64,000 nt of DNA from Sarcocystis neurona (taxonomy: Eukaryota; Apicomplexa; Conoidasida; Eucoccidiorida; Sarcocystidae): assembly GCA_000727475.1 (NCBI GenBank), contig KL647290.1, positions 4,866,405 through 4,930,404 on the forward strand. The letters are read 5' to 3'. The position numbers and the translations under genes were made by a program. The notes beneath the pieces are model-generated. The model was not told where the DNA came from and did no database searches. It was given only the letters and a program-made list of their open reading frames with translations. This document shows positions 57,604 through 64,000 of the stretch, in pieces (the stretch's first letter is position 1; each line of letters starts with the position of its first letter).

Positions 57604-59137
57604 CAGTGAATTTTTTACTATCTACGCAGCAGCATAGTGTTCATTCTCCCACTTGCCCGCGTGACGAGGTTCCTCTCTGATTGTTCTTCTTTCCATCCCT
57701 CTGTGCTGGTGGCTGTGCACTTCTGAACATTACCTTGGTTGAAATTTTATATCCAGACTGGGCATACGCACACAAATTTCCTTTCGAAAGTTTACGCGTA
57801 TACAAATATGAATGTGTGTATAGTGAATTTCAAAGAAGACGCTCGACGCCTTCCTTTAAAAAAGTGACGAGCAGAGTGCTTCGTCGTGTGGCGTTAAGTT
57901 GCTCCCATGGGTTCATGTGTGTGGAGTAGCTGCCGTCTTCGGATGAGCTAGGACAAAGGCACATCTCGTGAGGCGTAGACGCAGAGGAGTCGCTCAAAGG
58001 TGGTTTCGTTGATGTCGTGATCAATAAGGCGTGACACTGAAGTTTGCTAGACCGTGGACAATGCAAACATGGGACCTTTCCATGGCGTACAACGAAGAAT
58101 AAATAGGGAGGTTTCTTCTACACGAAAGGCTGGCTCACGGTGTAGTACACGCGGGGAGCGCAGCAAATCTTGCTCCTTTAGCCTGGGAGGTGTGAGTGTG
58201 ATGGTGGAGAGTGCGTCGCTGTTGAAGCGTTAGACTGCTGAGGAGATAGGGGCCGCGAAGGATCACGCAGAAACGTGTACGAAGGCTGGGGATCCTGTAG
58301 AACTTCGGCGTCATAAGCGCAGAGCACCCTCTTAATGACGAAGACGTGTGACACCCTACCATATATCGAGGATTTCGCGGCTTCTCCTCAATGAGGACAA
58401 AGAAGCCGAAGGGTGCAGCGGCTCGTGCTAGCGAGTGTGAGTAGGATGAAAATCTGGACGACAGAAAGTCTTTTAATCTCGTGAAAGACAGAAGGGAACG
58501 CAGAACGATTCGTATAGAAGCGTGAGGAGTAGTATAAGTCAGGACGGGATGCACAACACAGGTTTTTCTAGGCGCCAAACTTTAGCGTCTTTTTTCACGT
58601 AGAAGTATTCCTGCCGTGAGAATCTTCTTGTCAATCCCCGCGAAAACGTGGGTCAACTTTTTGACAGGCGAAGCGGGTCGCCAGGGTATCGTATATCTAG
58701 ACATGTATTTACAACAGTCAACGTCTTTGTGTGAAGCGTACACGTGTGTGATTGTGTACGAATGTCAACTTTTGTTGATTCTTAAGTATTGTCGATATGA
58801 ATATGAAGAACAAGCACGTGTGTGCCTCCATGTCGAGCGTTTCTGTTGCAGCTCGACACCGCTGATATACATAGAAGCGGTGCATCTCTGCAAAGGTGTT
58901 AGAGGGGCCGAGTGCGTGTGATTCTTTTTTTTCTTGTCCTTCTCCTCCCCTGCGTCTTCTTTTTTCGTTCTGTTACTGTGCCTTTTCAAGTCTGCTCTTC
59001 CTGTTGTCTTTTTACGTGCCCATCCGTCTTCTTCCTCTTTTTCAATCCCTTCTGTTTCCTCCTGTTCTTCACGTTCTGTTCCACTTCCTTCGTTCTCTCG
59101 TATACGCTGCTGCCGCTGCTGCTTCTCTTCCTGCACC
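57604..59137. other. Intergenic, likely promoter and 5' UTR of the downstream gene
   Basis: A 147-codon minus frame (58578-58135) starts at TTG and is not convincing. From 58920 the + strand becomes a continuous T/C-rich tract up to the ATG at 59138, typical of a long 5' leader or an intron here. Confidence 0.4.
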
Positions 59138-62100
59138 ATGCAACTCAGTAGCGCGCTCGCCCCCTCCGCAGGGTTTTTTGGCACTGCAGGACTTTCCTTG
59201 TCGCTTCTGCCAGGCGCCCTGCCGCAGCAGCAGCCGCAGCAAGCAGCTTACCTGCAACAGCCGCAGCAAGCAGCGGCCCTGCAGCTGCAGCAGCAGCAAG
59301 CAGCGGTTCTCCAGCAGCAGCAACAGCAGCAAGCGGCACTGCAGCAACAAGCAGCGTTGCTGCAGCTGCAACAGCAGGCGGCACTCCAGCAGCAGCAGCA
59401 AGCCGCACTTTTGCTGCAGCAGCAAGCCCAGCAGCAGCAGGAGGAGGAGGGAAAGAGCAGCAGCAGCGGCAGCGACACACTTTTGTGGGGAGGCCGCGTC
59501 TTCGAACGTTTGTATCACAACGTAATTCTTCCCTTTTCCCAAATATGTGAAGCCACTTCCGTTGCTCAGCTGCGAGAGAAGCTGCAGCAGCTCCAGGCGG
59601 CGTCAATCCCTACTGCCTCGTCGGATGATGAGGAGGACGGAGAAGCGGCCATCTTCCACGTAAGTCGGCAGCAACACCAGCTGCACGCGTATTCCACTGC
59701 TTTCTCTCCGATTTCCTTCTTCCTCCTCTCTCTTTTCCACGCGTTTCTTCTTGTTCTTCTTTATCTCCTACACTTTGTTGAGAACAGGCTTTGTAGACTG
59801 CGGCTCTACCCGAGTGTCGGCTTCCACAGCGTGCAGCTAGGCTGCGGTGACGCAGCGTTCAGACTTACAGAGACGCACGTTCCTGCTGCCTTACGTGTCG
59901 CTTTTTTGGGGCGTACAACTTCTTCCCGGACGACGCCATGCATCTCGTCTCCTAAAGCAGGCAGCTGCCTCGGTGCTTGTGTCTCTTTCGTGGGAAGGTC
60001 CCTTCGGCCTGCGTGACGTCACACGCACACACGCAGGTGCCGCCGAAATTCTTCATACTACGGCAGTTTCCCTACATTTCCGATAACGCGTCTTTTAGTC
60101 CACTTCTCTTTTCACCGCACGCAGAGGCTCTTCATTCCACACACTCATCTGCAGTTGCACGTGCCTACTTTGTTTCGGGTGGGGAAGCAAACCAGACATA
60201 TCCGGTTGAACCCCCACGTGCCTGCTGATTTTCCACTGCGCGTCTTCGCAGATTTCTTCTTCGGTAGAACTGCCTCGCGCCCCACCAACGTTCTTCTTCT
60301 TCTTCAGTCGTTGTCCATCTGCAGAGGTCAAAATGTTTCACTGCGCAAGCTGCATGTACGTGTGCGTGTGTGTACTCACTTGCGTAGCGAGTGTATGCAC
60401 AGTGATAAGGGACAGTGTAGGTGAGCGTCTTCGACCTTCCCCAGGTAGCTGCTGTACGTGGCGTCTTCTTCCAGCTTCTTAAAAATACAAATTCTGCCCC
60501 ACGTGGTAGGTGCATCTTCCTACAAATACGCTCCTCTGCAGTGGTCTCTTTTTGCCTCTCCCATTCTGTTCTTCTTGTATGTGTCTCCCGTTTTCACGTC
60601 TTCCGAGACCTCACACACGTGCGCGGAGAGATGCAGAGGGAGGAGCAGCAGCGTGCTGCTGAATTAGCACTGCTTGGCAGCTCTTCACGTGACGTATCTC
60701 TGCTCCAATGTCTAAGCGTAGATCGCGTCTACGTCGTTCTCTACATATATATATATATGATTGTACGTGCAAATACGTTTGTATACATATCTATACGTAT
60801 AACTCCATGTTGAGGAATTGACATATACGTATATATATATATGTATATAGGGAGTTACTGTTTCATGTGTCGTCTTCTTCGTAAATACATATACATCTGT
60901 ACTGATGATCGTACTGATTCTACGTGTACATCTACATGTATGTGTATATCGCATGAAACGCCAAGTATTTACTATGCGAAACGGCGTGGGACATCCCTGT
61001 CCCAGCGTATGACAGCGCGACCGTAGTTCCCTACCTCGTGTCTGTCTGCTGCGCCGGCGTCTCCTTTATATACGCAATTTCTGAAGTATACCTTGCAGAG
61101 CGTGTACGCCTTTCTACATCTGGAGGACGCAGACCAAACTATCGATGTTACGCGTACTGTACACATAGGATAGGCCTCAACTCTGCGTCCAAAGTGTGCT
61201 TCATATCAACTCAGATATATGGATTCGTTTGCTGTAGAGTTCATATCAGCCACCACATATTTTACACATGTATATATATATATATATATATGCACGTGCA
61301 CACATATGTACGCACGTATACACATATATACGTAAGCGTACGCGTGACTGTATATATATATATACAGCTATGGGCACCATTGTGTATATTTCTTTGTTTC
61401 ACATGTGTATACCACCGCCCCCGCAGTCCGCGCGACTTTTGTCCTTAGTGGTGCTTCTGTATTATTTTGTAGCGTACTGGATCGCGTCGGAGGTGGTGTC
61501 GTGTACCTCTGGACTTCTGTTGGACTTTTGGGAGCTGTTCACAGCACAGCGTATCGAATGCTGCAGATGTGTTCTTGGTGACCCTTTCCCTTTATTTTCG
61601 AATCCCGAAAAGCTGGCTGTCACTTTTGTTTCTGCGTCTGCGTGTGCTCTGCTGCAGCAGAGCGGCGGTGCGTCGGTGTCTTCGTCTTCGTCGTCAGATG
61701 AAGCGTCTGCAGCAGAGGAGGAGTTGGAGGAGGTGCAGCAGCAGCTACAGAAGCTGCTGTTGCTAGAGCGACGCACGTTTGCTGCAGTGATGGTGCATGC
61801 CGATGCGTTTCTCGACCTATTGCGCGTTCCGCAACGGCAGCGGAATCTCACCGGGACGCAGCTGCTGCTATATGCGCAGAAGAACTACCCGGGCTGGGTA
61901 CACTTAGCGGCAGATATTGATGCGTTCTCTCTGCAGCATAACTTGGATCAACGAATGTGCTTCGCCCTGGTGTATGATGCTGTGGAGATTCTTGCTGGGT
62001 CTCCTCCTCCTCGTCCCCCTCCGTCCTCCTTCGCTTCTTCGTTTTCGTCTTTCGCTTCGACTCTTCATGGGGTGCCGACGCTGCAGCAGCACCAGCAGAA

Positions 62101-63676
62101 AGTTGGCGTGGCTGTTGCGCGTGCTGCTGCCGGTGCAGCGGGGCTCGCTTCTTGCACCGGCGCGGTCGCTGCAGCAGCGACGGCAGCGGCGGAGGCGGCG
62201 GCAGCGGCAGCGCGTGCAGCAGCAGCAGCTGCCGGAGGAGGAGGAGGGCAGAGCAAACCAGGCGAGACGGCCGAGGACACCAAAGGCAGCAGGAACACAG
62301 AAGAAGAAGAAGCGAAGAAGAAACAGCAGCAGGAAGAACAAGAAGACAGAGGGACAGTCGTGTGGGATCCGCATCTGGTGCTGTACGCGCTGCAGCGAGA
62401 GCAACATTACAAGGTGCGTTGTCTGCTGCAACTGGCTTTAAACATTTTCTCAGAACATACCATCGGGATACTCGGAGATATCGAGCAGCAGAGCAACCGG
62501 GTCGCGGTGCTTGTCTTCAGTCAGCTGGCGCGAAGGGGCTTTGTGTTGCGGCTGATAGATACCGTCAGTAGCTTGATGAGTAGTATTGTGTGTCCTTCCT
62601 ATGCCCTGGCGACGTCGTCGTCGGCTGCCGCCGGCTCTGCACCGTCTCTGCTGCAGCTGCTCGCGACGGGTGCAGCAGGGGGAGGCGCAGCAGCGGCAAC
62701 AGCTGGTGACGTGGGGGACCTGTGGAGAATGACGGGCATCTGCAGCAGTAGCAGAGCAGCAGCAGCGGGAGCCATGGCTTCACAGCTTCATCAGGTACGG
62801 CTGCTAGAAGGCTGTGTGAGGCTGCTGCACGTCTACTTGGCGAGGTTCCAGGCGTCTGTACACGACGTGGATGCGCTGCTGCAGCTCATTCCGCACGTCC
62901 TGGCTCCACAGGCCGCGATGTCATCTTCGTCGCGTCGCGTCGCGGCAGCGGACAGCGGCAGCTTCTGTGCTGCCGCATCAGGAAGAGAAGGCGAAGGAGG
63001 AAGCAGCAGCATTAGCAGCAGGCGGTTCGTGACTGCGCACGACTACGATGCGAAGCTGCAAGCGGCTGCTGCCGCAGCCACAGCAGCCACAGAAGCCGCT
63101 CACCCACTAGCAGCAGGAGCAGCAGCGGACTACCTGCAGCAGCAGCAGCTGGCGGGAGGGGGAGTCGCTGGCTCTGGCGCAGGGGTACGACTGGGCGCGT
63201 TCCCCGCTGCTGCTGCTGCTCCTGGGTGCTCCCCTTCAAGCAGCAGCCTCTTTACGATTGAAGCCGCAGTAGCCGCCGCCTCGCGCTGCTGCTTCAACGG
63301 CGTATCGCTGGCGATGCAAATTGCCGAGCTGCTGCTGTTGGCGCTCCACCCGAAGCTGCTGCGCTGGAGCGTTCACGCAGGCAAAGCCGCTGCGCGAGCA
63401 GCAGGAGGCGCAACCACAGGAGACGCAACAATGGCGAAGGCACCAGGAGGAACAGCAGCAGAAGGCGACGCAACAAAGGAAGTGGAGAGTTTAGACGATG
63501 TGGAGTATCCGGTCCTCACGGAGCTGAATTGTTTCAGCAGCTCGAAGGACGTGGAAGAGGTCAGGAGGCAGGAGGAAGAAGCAACCGCAGCAGATGAAGA
63601 GACACCGAACGAAGTGCCGTGGGATGCAGGCGTCTTCTACCAGCGACTCGCTCAAACAGATCAATCGAGCGCAAAG
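59138..63676 (+). CDS. Large Gln/Ala-rich helical protein, 5' part, five exons, continues beyond window
   Basis: Exons: 59138-59659 (ATG in ctgcaccATGc), 60155-60355, 60445-60505, 60608-60693 and 61427-63676, in phase, 1040 codons so far. Exon 1 reads MQLSSALAPSAGFFG, then long Gln/Ala runs, then FERLYHNVILPFSQICEAT. Exon 2 reads LHVPTLFRVGKQTRHIRLNP and LRVFADFFFGRTASRPTN. The last exon starts SARLLSLVVLLYYFVAYW and FWELFTAQRIECC. It then has a Ser/Asp/Glu patch, LLLYAQKNYPGWVHL, an Ala/Gly tract, EHTIGILGDIEQQSNRVAV and more Ala blocks. The conserved-looking islands are helical, between low-complexity inserts. A large alpha-solenoid such as a Nup205-type nucleoporin is a possibility that I could not confirm. 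The 3' end is missing. Confidence 0.8.
59221..59465 (+). repeat. (CAG)n/(GCA)n exon tract
   Basis: CAG and GCA triplets on the coding strand give Gln runs broken by Ala and Leu in exon 1 of the 59 kb gene. The antisense strand shows Leu/Ala/Cys shadow ORFs. Confidence 0.85.
62150..63460 (+). repeat. GCA/GCG/CAG triplet-rich blocks within a coding exon
   Basis: Several separate Ala-rich blocks (about 62150-62240, 62640-62710, 62745-62775, 63055-63130 and 63350-63470) interrupt the long exon. Codons vary (GCA, GCG, GCT, GCC), so the Ala runs are not freshly expanded pure repeats. Confidence 0.75.
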
Positions 63677-64000
63677 GTAATCTCCAAAGGTGGTTCTTTT
63701 TTACGTGTGGGGTTTTTCCCCGTCTTCTCTCCTCCTTCCTTCTCAGTATTTCCTTTTACTTTTTTGCTTTTGCACGTCGTTGGACGGGTCTTTTTTTCCT
63801 TTACCCTTCCCCTGTTTCGTCTTTTCTTCTGCCTTTTTTGTTTGGCCTTCGTCTTTTCTTCGGCCGTTCTTCTTCGCCCTCCTCTGTTATTCTGTTTTTG
63901 GCCTGTCTGCGTCTCCTTTGCCGCGTTTTTCCTCCGTTTCTTCTTGTCTCAGTCTTTTCCGTGTCTGGCTCGGTTCGCACCTGTCCAGTCGCGTCTCCCG
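63677..64000 (+). other. Start of a pyrimidine-rich intron (presumed)
   Basis: Donor gtaatc follows codon AAG at 63674-63676; the rest is T/C-rich. The frame stays open to the window edge only because stop codons are rare in such sequence. Confidence 0.6.

Noticed and set aside
58135..58578. 147-residue minus-strand ORF
   Set aside because: TTG start, no splice signals and no recognisable motif; it could be chance.
1..64000. Transposons, telomeric repeat blocks, organelle inserts
   Set aside because: I saw no transposase, reverse transcriptase, terminal repeats, TTTAGGG arrays or mitochondrial/apicoplast-like genes. A profile search would be needed to exclude decayed copies.

Overview
The window is nuclear DNA of an apicomplexan parasite, most likely an Eimeria-type coccidian. 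Evidence: two conserved eukaryotic genes are split into many exons with GT/AG introns; (CAG)n tracts encode Gln, Ala and Ser runs inside exons; CTG, TA/TG and CA simple repeats fill introns; one start codon sits in the coccidian context gNCAAAATG. Nothing prokaryotic, plasmid-like, phage-like or CRISPR-like is present. Most short ORFs are shadows inside repeats or pyrimidine-rich introns.

Layout. 1-8.5 kb, + strand: the 3' part of a Crooked-neck-like (CRNKL1/Clf1) pre-mRNA splicing factor, seven exons separated by roughly 0.9-1.5 kb introns. 8.5-17.8 kb: intergenic DNA with a tRNA-Lys(UUU) gene and two local duplications. 17.8-29.7 kb, + strand: a complete ten-exon gene for the 26S proteasome lid subunit Rpn8/PSMD7, including an intronic duplication of the start of exon 7. 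30.1-31.2 kb: probable 3' exons of an unidentified + gene. 34.5-45.5 kb: mostly minus-strand hypothetical genes (a Ser/Cys-rich open frame, a five-exon Ala/Thr-rich gene, two small genes) whose order of exons I could partly rebuild. 46.7-49.2 kb, minus: a single-exon 826-residue leucine-rich-repeat plus coiled-coil protein. 49.9-58.6 kb: candidate isolated + exons, a small three-exon minus-strand coiled-coil gene, and tandem duplications. 59.1 kb to the window edge, + strand: the 5' part of a very large Gln/Ala-rich protein whose main exon is 2250 bases.

The window alternates between repeat-rich segments (about 1-12, 18-31.5 and 58.9-64 kb) and repeat-poor segments, as described for Eimeria chromosomes. 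Introns are kilobase-sized in the first two and tens to about 120 bases in several minus-strand models of the central segment. The two recognised genes serve general housekeeping (spliceosome, proteasome); I see no functional cluster and no convincing new defence or mobile system. The most interesting items are the strand polarity of the triplet repeats (CAG in exons, CTG in introns and at acceptors), the in-frame decoy exon in RPN8, and a 99-bp tandem unit that would encode a 33-residue repeat.
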